Below, one piece after another: positions 1-5,445 of a stretch of 5,445 nt of DNA; position 1 is the stretch's first letter, and each line of letters starts with the position of its first letter. A model generated the notes under the pieces. That model saw nothing but the letters and a program-made list of their open reading frames with translations, was not told where the DNA came from and did not search any database. A program made the translations under genes and the position numbers. The DNA comes from MGR-bin208 sp043780275 (lineage in GTDB: Bacteria; Bacteroidota; Bacteroidia; Chitinophagales; Chitinophagaceae), in the NCBI GenBank assembly GCA_043780275.1, contig JAYWCV010000319.1, positions 1 to 5,445 on the forward strand, given 5' to 3'.

Positions 1-65
1 GCCATCCTTCTGCCAATACCGGATGTAGCACCAATGATGATAACTTTTTTTTGAACCTGGTTCAT
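1..65 (-). CDS. Short-chain dehydrogenase/reductase (SDR), N-terminal fragment
   Basis: Only the first 21 codons are in the window; the gene runs off the left edge. The ATG is at 65-63. The translation begins MNQVQKKVIIIGATSGIGRR, which is the first beta strand and the glycine-rich nucleotide-binding turn of a Rossmann fold. The GATSGIG stretch (residues 12-18) matches the TGxxxGIG cofactor motif of classical SDR enzymes, with only the first Thr replaced by Ile. Such proteins are cytosolic NAD(P)H-dependent oxidoreductases; the substrate cannot be guessed because the YxxxK active site and the substrate loop are outside the window. The start lies 42 nt downstream of the MFS transporter stop on the same strand, and no terminator or convincing promoter is visible between them, so it may be the last gene of the transporter unit. 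Confidence 0.85.
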   Translation of the reverse strand, partial: MNQVQKKVIIIGATSGIGRRM

Positions 66-107
66 AATAGATTAATATTTACGGAAGATAATTATAGGAA
101 ACCATTT

Positions 108-1298
108 TTATACTTTCGACCGAATCAACCTGAGCATGGATGGCAAACCCAACAATGCACCAAAACCCAATAAGAAGAATGTATTTTCACCTCCCCAAAA
201 TCCGGATGAATTATACAACCGATCAATAACAATCAAACTGATCGTTGAAATAGAAAAACCGATGGAGTTATAAATTGTCAGTGCTGTCCCTTTGAGATTT
301 TCAGGAGCATACTGAGCTACTAAGGTGGAAAATTGTGGGGAGTCGGGACTAACGGTCAACCCCCATACAAAAAGAAAAAACAGAAATATGGGTTGCGGTA
401 AATGATACATGAATGGTGAAAGAAAACAACAAAGTCCGGAAATGAATAATGCCAGTGAACCTACTTTGGCACTTCCCCAAGACCTTGAAATATATCCTCC
501 ACTAATTGAACCAATACTTCCAATTCCAATAATCAAAAAACTAAGTAATGCAATATTTAAATCCACCGCATGTTTTTTTGCATACAATGCCAATATGATT
601 GGAAGAAATCCCCAGAATGTATACAACTCCCACATGTGACCGAAATATCCGAATGCCGCCTGCCGCCATTTTCGGGAATTGAAAATACTGCTGAATGCAT
701 TCCATTGAAAACCGCCTGATCTTTTCCGGTATGGTCCATCGCCAACAAAAAATAACATCAGGGTTCCACCGATTGTGGCAAATAAAGAAGTGAAATATAG
801 AACTGTTTTCCAGGGTAATTCAAAGGCCCTGTTTTTTAATAAATGTGGAAAGGCAGTTCCAAGAATCAAGGCGCCCAATAAAAAACCCAGCGCATGGCCC
901 AGTCCTTTTTCAAACCAATCGGCGGCTATTTTCATCCCCACCGGATAGATGCCTGCAATAAAGAATCCGGTTAGAAAACGAAGAGCAAATAAAGAAGCTG
1001 CATCTTTTGCCAACCATGCTACGGTTGAGTTTGTAAGAGCCCCCAATAATGAACAAATGAAAAAAAGTTTGACCGGGGAAAACCGGTCACTCAAAGAAAA
1101 AAAAGCAAAAATTAATGTGCCGCTAATAAAACCAAGCATCACGGCAGATGTAACATTACTTACTGCATACTGATTCAAATGTAGTGCTACTTTCAATTCG
1201 GGTAAAACGGCATTACCTACAAACCAAAGTGATGTACCTGCAAATTGGGATATGACGATGATGGGAAGTACAAACCTTTTTTTAAATGCTGTTTCCAA
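108..1298 (-). CDS. MFS transporter, 12 predicted membrane segments
   Basis: This is a major facilitator superfamily permease of the inner membrane, 396 residues from the start chosen here, a normal full length. Hydrophobic segments lie roughly at residues 9-29, 47-68, 76-96, 102-124, 134-152, 164-186, 216-240, 249-269, 277-296, 303-319, 337-359 and 372-391. The loop after segment 2 has SDRFSPVKL (70-78), a degenerate form of the MFS motif A (GxLaDrxGrk). GHMWELYTFW (220-229) opens the second half, and SPDSPQFSTLVAQ (317-329) lies in its later part. The frame has no early ATG; the next methionine is inside segment 2. Two TTG codons are possible starts: 1322 and 1298. I prefer 1298 because an A-rich stretch typical of Bacteroidota initiation regions precedes it, and the overlap with the upstream exporter gene is then 17 nt instead of 41. 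The substrate is unknown; antiport efflux or uptake are both possible. Confidence 0.9.
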   Translation of the reverse strand: METAFKKRFVLPIIVISQFAGTSLWFVGNAVLPELKVALHLNQYAVSNVTSAVMLGFISGTLIFAFFSLSDRFSPVKLFFICSLLGALTNSTVAWLAKDAASLFALRFLTGFFIAGIYPVGMKIAADWFEKGLGHALGFLLGALILGTAFPHLLKNRAFELPWKTVLYFTSLFATIGGTLMLFFVGDGPYRKRSGGFQWNAFSSIFNSRKWRQAAFGYFGHMWELYTFWGFLPIILALYAKKHAVDLNIALLSFLIIGIGSIGSISGGYISRSWGSAKVGSLALFISGLCCFLSPFMYHLPQPIFLFFLFVWGLTVSPDSPQFSTLVAQYAPENLKGTALTIYNSIGFSISTISLIVIDRLYNSSGFWGGENTFFLLGFGALLGLPSMLRLIRSKV

Positions 1299-2205
1299 TT
1301 TTTCTTTTTTTAAGATTTGCAATAATCAATCCGATTACAACAATACTAAAACTTATTACATGAATGGAACTAATCTTTTCATGCAGAAAAATGACGGCTT
1401 CTATTGTACTAAAAACCGGAATCAGGTTTCCGAATAATGCAGTAGTGCCGGCACCCAGATGAGAAATGGAAATATTCCAGATCCAGAAACAAAAAACCGA
1501 AGCGCCGATGCCGATATATAGAATGGAAAAAACAGAGGATGAGTTTATGGCGAAACCACCAACATCTTTCATCTCAAATAAATAAAAGGGGAGGAGCACT
1601 AAGGTGCCAATGAGAAAGATGACGAATAAAAAGTTGATTGGATGAATACCGACCGGTTTCTTTTTTACCATCGTATTATAAATGGCAAAAGAAAGGGCCG
1701 CAGACAAAACCCACCAATCTCCTTTAGTAAATGAAAATGTCAAAAGTCTTTCGAGATGTCCCTTACTTAATAAAAGCAATATCCCGATGATGGTAACCGC
1801 CATCCCTAAAATCCGAAGTCCCGTAATTTTTTCTTTCAAAAAAATCCGTGCCAGGATGACGGAAATAACCGGTGAAGTACAGGTGCCTAATATGGCCATG
1901 TTGATAGCTGTTGTAGAATGTCCGGCTAAATAAACGAACGTGTTGAACATGCTGATACCGGTAATAGCCGCTAATAAAAAATAAATAAAATGTTCTTTAA
2001 CTAATCTTAGTTCATTTACAAAATAGTTGCGGGCAAAAAAGAAAATGATAATAGTAGCGGTGAGCCAACGATAAAATGCCAGACTGATTGGGGGGATTTC
2101 CGAAATCACTTTTCGGGCAATGATAAAATTACCTGACCAGATGATTGTTGCCAGTACTGCCAGACCAACACCCAACGAAATGTTTTTTTGATTGGTCGTT
2201 GACAT
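1282..2205 (-). CDS. EamA/DMT-family exporter, 10 membrane segments
   Basis: This is a 307-residue drug/metabolite transporter superfamily protein of the inner membrane, the usual length for a protein with two EamA repeats of five helices each. Repeat 1 covers about residues 12-146 and repeat 2 about 163-297. Landmarks include IIWSGNFIIAR (21-31) at the start of helix 1, SPVISVILARIFLKEKI (111-127) at the end of repeat 1, and the equivalent LIPVFSTIEAVIFLHEKI (261-278) in repeat 2; this internal duplication is characteristic of the family. The C-terminal NLKKRKIGNSI is a basic cytosolic tail. Characterised relatives export amino acids, metabolites or toxic compounds, but the substrate cannot be read from sequence. 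The ATG at 2205 sits 33 nt after the radical SAM stop and behind its own promoter (2262-2231). The 3' end overlaps the start of the MFS gene, so the two transporters are probably translationally coupled. Confidence 0.93.
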   Translation of the reverse strand: MSTTNQKNISLGVGLAVLATIIWSGNFIIARKVISEIPPISLAFYRWLTATIIIFFFARNYFVNELRLVKEHFIYFLLAAITGISMFNTFVYLAGHSTTAINMAILGTCTSPVISVILARIFLKEKITGLRILGMAVTIIGILLLLSKGHLERLLTFSFTKGDWWVLSAALSFAIYNTMVKKKPVGIHPINFLFVIFLIGTLVLLPFYLFEMKDVGGFAINSSSVFSILYIGIGASVFCFWIWNISISHLGAGTTALFGNLIPVFSTIEAVIFLHEKISSIHVISFSIVVIGLIIANLKKRKIGNSI

Positions 2206-2230
2206 GAAGAAGATTAGTTTTAGAAGCTGT

Positions 2231-2262
2231 CAAAAATATTAATGAGCAAAGTCCATGTCAAA
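2231..2262 (-). promoter_or_regulatory. Bacteroidota-type promoter for the transporter genes
   Basis: Reading the minus strand, TTTG at 2262-2259 is followed by exactly 20 nt and then TATTTTTG at 2238-2231. This fits the Bacteroidota primary-sigma consensus TTTG-N19-21-TAnnTTTG at every fixed base. The -33 element and most of the spacer lie within the last codons of the radical SAM gene. Transcription would start near 2225, giving a leader of about 20 nt before the exporter ATG at 2205. It would let the exporter and MFS genes be expressed separately from the upstream operon. The match is seen directly; promoter activity is inferred. Confidence 0.6.
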
Positions 2263-3537
2263 CTCACCTTTGATCCGTTCAATCGGTGGATTGAAGTATC
2301 CGAATTTCAAATCGGGGAATTCTTCTTTCAACAACTCCATCATTTGTTTAACACCCAAACGTTCGCCGGTATCAACAATACCAATATGTCCCAGATACCA
2401 GTCAGGATCTATATTGAAATTCCGCCACTGAATCATTTTCAACCCGGTTTCTTTTATCAACTTTCGCAGTGCTTCATATTCTTCAACGCTATCCGTCATG
2501 CCTGGGAATACGAAATAATTGATGGATGTCCATCCTCCCATTTCATTCATCACTTTCAAGCTTTCAACAATATTTTCAAATACATAATTATTTGGCCGAT
2601 AGTAAGGAGTATAAATTTCACTTCTGGCAGAATTGGTACTTACCCTGATCGAATTCAAACCGGCTTCACGTAATGCTCTTACTGCATCCGGCTTAGATCC
2701 ATTGGTATTGATATTGATACTTCCCTTCGACGTATGTTTTCTTGTTTCTATAATTGAATCACGGATTGTTTCCCACATTAACAATGGTTCGCCTTCGCAT
2801 CCTTGTCCGAAACTAACCAATGGAAATGGAGCTGTTTCTAAATGGGGTACGGTGAATTCTACAATCTCTTCAGCTGTCGGTTTGAATGTCAAACGATCCT
2901 GTGTAGATACAATGGTTTCCTCTTCGGGCTGAAAAGAAATACAACCAACACAGTTTGCATTACATGCCGGAGAAGTAGGTACAGGGCATTCCCATCTGCC
3001 TAAAAAATAATTTCTTGCAGCAGGGCAATGATAGGTTAATGCACATTTATTGGCCAGGTGATCGACCAACCGGTTATGTGGGTACGCTTTTAAAAGCTTC
3101 TCAACACCTTCTTCAATTTTTGCTTCATCATAGCCTGCACATTCCTGTCTGATATCCTGTTCGATACGTACTGCAGGTACATAAAATTTTTCATTCAACC
3201 ATCCTGTTGCGGTATAACAAAAAAGAGGCAGCGTTGGTGCATCAACCTGTGTTTCGAAAGCAGCAATATAAAAACCGGTATGTGCCGGTGGAATAAACGC
3301 TGCAACGGCCCATCCTTTTTCACAAAGACGCATTTCACCAGAGAGAACATCAATGCCAATTCCACGTCGACCTGGTAATTCATACAACTGGCCACCTTCG
3401 GGTAATTCAATCCACTCATCTTCCGGAATGGGAACCGCATCCCAGCCGGTACGTCCGGTAACATAAAGGGATGTGTCTTCGAAAATATTTCCATTTCCGT
3501 CGGAGTAAAGTATATATGGTGATTCTGTAAGTACCAT
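2239..3537 (-). CDS. Radical SAM enzyme with cysteine-rich N-terminal extension, function unknown
   Basis: This 432-residue protein is a radical S-adenosylmethionine enzyme. The CxxxCxxC motif that holds the [4Fe-4S] cluster is CNANCVGC at residues 192-199. It is followed by GCEGEPLL (246-253), a form of the GGE-type SAM-binding strand, then INTNGS (276-281), SIRVSTNSAR (296-305) and QWRNFNIDPDW (370-380), spread over a partial TIM barrel of about residues 185-415. Before the barrel lie about 185 residues that are not part of the core fold. They appear beta-rich at first, and carry Cys 72, 107, 133, 165, 171 and 184; the last four, close to the core motif, could bind an additional Fe-S cluster or metal, which is inference. 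I recall similar proteins with TSPxCNAxCxGC and FGQGCEGEPLL in many anaerobic and aerobic bacteria, without an assigned reaction. The ATG at 3537 follows the previous stop by 6 nt (TCAAAA), so it is in the same operon as the membrane protein and ureohydrolase genes. Confidence 0.92.
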   Translation of the reverse strand: MVLTESPYILYSDGNGNIFEDTSLYVTGRTGWDAVPIPEDEWIELPEGGQLYELPGRRGIGIDVLSGEMRLCEKGWAVAAFIPPAHTGFYIAAFETQVDAPTLPLFCYTATGWLNEKFYVPAVRIEQDIRQECAGYDEAKIEEGVEKLLKAYPHNRLVDHLANKCALTYHCPAARNYFLGRWECPVPTSPACNANCVGCISFQPEEETIVSTQDRLTFKPTAEEIVEFTVPHLETAPFPLVSFGQGCEGEPLLMWETIRDSIIETRKHTSKGSININTNGSKPDAVRALREAGLNSIRVSTNSARSEIYTPYYRPNNYVFENIVESLKVMNEMGGWTSINYFVFPGMTDSVEEYEALRKLIKETGLKMIQWRNFNIDPDWYLGHIGIVDTGERLGVKQMMELLKEEFPDLKFGYFNPPIERIKGEFDMDFAH

Positions 3538-3543
3538 TTTTGA

Positions 3544-4128
3544 TTAATTTCTATGGGATTGATTTTGAGTTAGTGTCAATCGTTCTTTGCAAAAGTCGTT
3601 AAAATATTTTTCCTCAACTCCTGACGTTGATTCTTCTATGTTTACCTGAATCAGTTTATTGTTTTTCATGTCTATTGTCAGGATGCCATCTTTTAAAATA
3701 ATATTGGTTAATTCGGACCATTCAATTTCCTTTTTTGGAAATGAAGGATAGTGGATGAACGACTCATTGACAACAATTTCAAATTTACGTTTGCTGATTA
3801 TTTCAAATACCAACAAAAGGATATTGATAATGCCCGGCCAAATAAATCCCGTTTTAAACCAAATGAATGCAGAAACGGCAAAGGAAGAACTGTAGTTCAA
3901 TTCCAGATCTTTATTTTTTTTTCGAATGAAAGTGTACACACTAATGAACAATACTAATGCACTCCCTATAAATAACCATTTTGCATTTGCAGCATTGTTA
4001 AACATTAATCCCAGGTATAAAAAAATGCTGATGTTTAGCAGAATTAAAATCCAACTTATCTTTTCATAAGTTTTCAGTTTTTCATTTTTCAGACAGAAAA
4101 CGAAATTTTTTATTTCCGGATTTTCCAT
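3544..4128 (-). CDS. Small membrane protein with PH-like C-terminal domain, function unknown
   Basis: I do not recognise a named family for this 194-residue protein. After a short polar N-terminus, hydrophobic segments lie at about residues 25-43 and 50-68, and a long one at 82-112 that could be one or two membrane passes. The soluble C-terminal part begins at about 115. It has alternating short strands (KFEIVVNESFIHYP, then IEWSELTNIILKDGILTIDMKNN, then KLIQVNIEE) and ends in a helix around EEKYFNDFCKERL (172-184). This layout resembles the bacterial PH-like domains fused to membrane helices that occur in many small Bacteroidota proteins; the resemblance is by pattern only. The start is firm: its ATG overlaps the ureohydrolase stop by one base (TGATG at 4130-4126), implying translational coupling. 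The radical SAM gene follows 6 nt after its stop. It might anchor or sense something for the neighbouring enzymes, but nothing in the sequence shows this. Confidence 0.85.
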   Translation of the reverse strand: MENPEIKNFVFCLKNEKLKTYEKISWILILLNISIFLYLGLMFNNAANAKWLFIGSALVLFISVYTFIRKKNKDLELNYSSSFAVSAFIWFKTGFIWPGIINILLLVFEIISKRKFEIVVNESFIHYPSFPKKEIEWSELTNIILKDGILTIDMKNNKLIQVNIEESTSGVEEKYFNDFCKERLTLTQNQSHRN

Positions 4129-5171
4129 CAGACCGGGTTTGATAAAACCAATAAATTACAAAGCTTGAAAAGAACACGGGCACCTACGTTTGCATCCCAG
4201 TTGTTCTGACTGGTTCCAATTTCATTTAAATCAAAACCAATGATCTGCCTTCCACTTTCTAAAACTTTTTTAAACAAATAAAATATTTGTTCTACTTCGA
4301 ATCCGCCATGAACCGGTGTACCTGTGTTAGGACAAAGTTTCGGATCAAGGCCATCAATATCAAAACTGATAAATACTTTTTGAGGTAATTTATTTACGAT
4401 TTCTTCAACAATCGTTTTCCAGGATTCACCTTCATACATCCGCTCTTTGATCAAGCGGTCTAAAAAGAAATCTATTCTTTCATCTTTTTGTGCATAGGCT
4501 AATTCTTCCTGCGAAAAGTCACGAATACCAACCTGTACCAATTTTTTGATTTGTGGAATCTCAGATAAGGTATTGTGCATGATGCTTGCATGAGAATAAT
4601 TGAACCCTTCAAATGCTATACGTAAATCAAAATGCGCATCTATCTGTAAAATGCCAAACTCTTCATGTTTTTCGGCAATGGCTTTAAAAAATCCAAGTGG
4701 AGTACTGTGGTCTCCTCCCAAAATGCCTACGAGTTTTCCACTATTCAATAATTCTTTGGTTTGTTCATATACCCAATTATTTAAAAAATTGCTTCCTTCA
4801 TTTACTTCCACCAAAGCCTTCGACATGAATTTGTTTTCAGCAATATCTTCTCCTTCCGAAATATAATCGATATATAATTCTGCTTCTTTGCGTAAGTAGT
4901 CACTTTTTAAACGGATTTTTTTGTCAATGGGCCTCATGAAAAAACCCTCTTTCCATCCATCTGGATAGTCTGAATCATACAAATCAACCTGTAAACTGGC
5001 ATTGAAAACCGGCTCAGCCGATCTGGATGTACCGCCGCCATAGCTCACTGTAACTTCCCAAGGAACCGGGACAATGACCAGTCTGGAGTCTTCTTCTGAA
5101 AATGGTAATCCAAAAATATTGTTATTCGGGTTTCCGGCACTGGCTGGATCAAATTGTGAAAGGTCTGTCAT
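4128..5171 (-). CDS. Agmatinase/arginase-family ureohydrolase
   Basis: This 347-residue cytosolic protein is a binuclear-manganese ureohydrolase, a family that hydrolyses guanidino or formimino groups (arginine, agmatine, formiminoglutamate, guanidinobutyrate and others). All metal ligands are present: His155 in GGDHS (152-156), Asp178, His180 and Asp182 in DAHFD (178-182), and Asp271 and Asp273 in SFDIDGLDP (269-277). YSHAS (192-196) supplies the likely catalytic histidine, TGTPVHGG (283-290) the conserved loop, and Glu317 in FDLNEIG the probable guanidinium contact. It is longer than typical agmatinases of about 305 residues, with extra sequence around residues 70-130. Close Bacteroidota relatives are usually labelled 'agmatinase family', but the substrate is not proven. 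The ATG at 5171 is chosen over a TTG at 5204, because that TTG falls inside the -7 promoter element. It is the first gene of an operon and its stop overlaps the next start by one base. Confidence 0.93.
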   Translation of the reverse strand: MTDLSQFDPASAGNPNNNIFGLPFSEEDSRLVIVPVPWEVTVSYGGGTSRSAEPVFNASLQVDLYDSDYPDGWKEGFFMRPIDKKIRLKSDYLRKEAELYIDYISEGEDIAENKFMSKALVEVNEGSNFLNNWVYEQTKELLNSGKLVGILGGDHSTPLGFFKAIAEKHEEFGILQIDAHFDLRIAFEGFNYSHASIMHNTLSEIPQIKKLVQVGIRDFSQEELAYAQKDERIDFFLDRLIKERMYEGESWKTIVEEIVNKLPQKVFISFDIDGLDPKLCPNTGTPVHGGFEVEQIFYLFKKVLESGRQIIGFDLNEIGTSQNNWDANVGARVLFKLCNLLVLSNPV

Positions 5172-5200
5172 GATTTTGCGAAGATCTGATTTAAAGGGGT

Positions 5201-5232
5201 GCAAGTTAGCAGCATTTTAGGTTTGCTGCAAA
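5201..5232 (-). promoter_or_regulatory. Probable promoter of the ureohydrolase operon
   Basis: On the minus strand TTTG at 5232-5229 is followed by 20 nt and then TAACTTGC at 5208-5201. The spacing is ideal for the Bacteroidota consensus TTTG-N19-21-TAnnTTTG. The -7 element has one T fewer than the ideal TAACTTTG, so it is a close but imperfect match. Transcription would begin near 5195, leaving about 24 nt before the ATG at 5171. The position also argues against translation from the TTG at 5204, which would lie upstream of the transcript start. Confidence 0.5.
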
Positions 5233-5239
5233 TATTTGC
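5228..5239. promoter_or_regulatory. 12-bp perfect palindrome over the -33 element, possible operator
   Basis: GCAAATATTTGC is a perfect inverted repeat with no spacer. It covers the whole -33 TTTG of the ureohydrolase promoter (5232-5229), so a dimeric regulator bound here could block or modulate RNA polymerase. The palindrome and its location are seen directly; the operator role is a guess, since AT-rich 12-mers of this kind also arise by chance. Confidence 0.25.
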
Positions 5240-5299
5240 CAAATAGAGAACAGTCTTGAATTTTGTCAGTTAATATTCGGCATCAACTACATGATTAGA

Positions 5300-5315
5300 A
5301 TTCTTCATGATGAAT
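5300..5315. repeat. Imperfect 16-bp palindrome in the divergent intergenic region
   Basis: ATTCTTCATGATGAAT reads the same on both strands except for one mismatched base pair position (the fifth base from each end), centred on TCATGA. It lies between the two divergent promoters, 85 nt or more from the ureohydrolase promoter and about 50 nt upstream of the -7 element of the plus-strand gene. It could be a regulator site for that gene. No other copy was noticed in the window. Confidence 0.2.
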
Positions 5316-5365
5316 GTCAGTTCAATTACTGAGATAAAGCTTCCGAAATTCTGATAAGGTTGTGC

Positions 5366-5373
5366 TAACTTTG
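5366..5373 (+). promoter_or_regulatory. -7 promoter element of the plus-strand gene
   Basis: TAACTTTG matches the Bacteroidota -7 consensus TAnnTTTG at every fixed base. It ends 19 nt before the ATG at 5393, which leaves a short leader of about 12-15 nt. The expected -33 position (about 5341-5345, TTCCG) is only a weak match to TTTG, so expression may be modest or need an activator. Confidence 0.5.
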
Positions 5374-5392
5374 CCATGCATTTTAAGATATT

Positions 5393-5445
5393 ATGAAGAA
5401 AATACACATTATCCTGTTGGTTTTGATTGCTACTGCCATTGGCGT
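5393..5445 (+). CDS. N-terminus of a membrane-anchored or exported protein, partial
   Basis: The window holds the first 17 complete codons (plus two bases) of a plus-strand gene that runs off the right edge, starting MKKIHIILLVLIATAIG. Two lysines followed by an unbroken hydrophobic run of at least 13 residues indicate a signal anchor or signal peptide. A matching -7 promoter element lies just upstream, which supports the start. The short N-terminus resembles what I recall of CcmE-type haem chaperones for cytochrome c maturation in Bacteroidota. That is a weak guess from a few residues, because the haem-binding histidine and the OB-fold region are not in the window; many other membrane proteins begin this way. 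It is transcribed divergently from the ureohydrolase operon. Confidence 0.6.
   Translation, partial: MKKIHIILLVLIATAIG

Noticed and set aside
66..107. Possible promoter for the reductase (TATCTTCC at 90-83 on the minus strand)
   Set aside because: Only a partial -7 match and no TTTG at 19-21 nt upstream; not good enough to call.
66..107. Possible terminator after the MFS gene
   Set aside because: The gap is AT-rich with small self-complementary bits such as ATAATTAT, but has no GC-containing stem followed by a T-run.
2242..2673. 143-codon open frame on the plus strand
   Set aside because: It lies wholly antisense to the radical SAM gene, its translation shows no recognisable domain, and the minus-strand frame has clear catalytic motifs across the same bases.
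3195..3494. 99-codon minus-strand open frame in another phase
   Set aside because: It is a shadow of the radical SAM N-terminal region, which has a better start, is continuous with the core domain and fits the operon spacing.
5264..5322. Direct repeat TGTCAGTT at 5264-5271 and 5315-5322
   Set aside because: Eight-base repeats are expected by chance in a stretch of this composition, and neither copy aligns with a promoter element at a meaningful spacing.
5291..5354. Two tiny plus-strand frames starting at 5291 (13 codons) and 5307 (15 codons), considered as leader peptides or a peptide precursor
   Set aside because: Both are too short, have no ribosome-binding context, overlap each other and lack arginine-rich or other attenuator or precursor features. 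They also lie upstream of the mapped -7 element at 5366.
1..5445. CRISPR array, insertion sequence, tRNA, toxin-antitoxin or phage-defence genes
   Set aside because: No spaced repeats, terminal inverted repeats, tRNA-like folds or relevant protein motifs were seen; the window is filled by metabolic and transport genes.

Overview
The window looks like chromosomal DNA of a Bacteroidota bacterium, probably Chitinophagaceae or a close relative. This rests on the moderate-to-low G+C, A-rich rather than GGAGG-type translation starts, and promoter-like sequences of the Bacteroidota form (TTTG, about 20 nt, TAnnTTTG). The protein families fit the same group. The taxonomic call is inference; there is no rRNA or other marker gene here.

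Almost everything lies on the minus strand and reads from about 5200 down to 1. In transcription order the genes are: a ureohydrolase of the agmatinase/arginase family (5171-4128); a small membrane protein with a PH-like C-terminal part (4128-3544, start overlapping the ureohydrolase stop); a 432-residue radical SAM enzyme of no known function (3537-2239, 6 nt later); an EamA/DMT-type exporter (2205-1282); an MFS transporter whose start lies inside the exporter gene (1298-108); and the first 21 codons of a short-chain dehydrogenase/reductase (65-1). Upstream of the ureohydrolase is a 221-bp divergent intergenic region. On its far side a plus-strand gene starts at 5393 and encodes a protein with an N-terminal membrane anchor, cut by the window edge.

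The minus-strand genes seem to form two transcription units. The first starts at a good promoter just upstream of the ureohydrolase (TTTG at 5232-5229, 20 nt, TAACTTGC at 5208-5201) and carries ureohydrolase, membrane protein and radical SAM enzyme, with a 1-nt overlap and a 6-nt gap. The second starts at a consensus-perfect promoter inside the 3' end of the radical SAM gene (TTTG at 2262-2259, 20 nt, TATTTTTG at 2238-2231) and carries the two transporters and perhaps the reductase. Read-through from the first unit is possible because no terminator is visible.

The least ordinary element is the radical SAM protein. It has a long N-terminal region, additional cysteines ahead of its CxxxCxxC cluster motif, and tight co-transcription with a ureohydrolase. 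Whether these three genes share a pathway (guanidino/polyamine chemistry is the obvious guess) cannot be decided from the sequence. No CRISPR, mobile element, tRNA, rRNA or defence system was seen.
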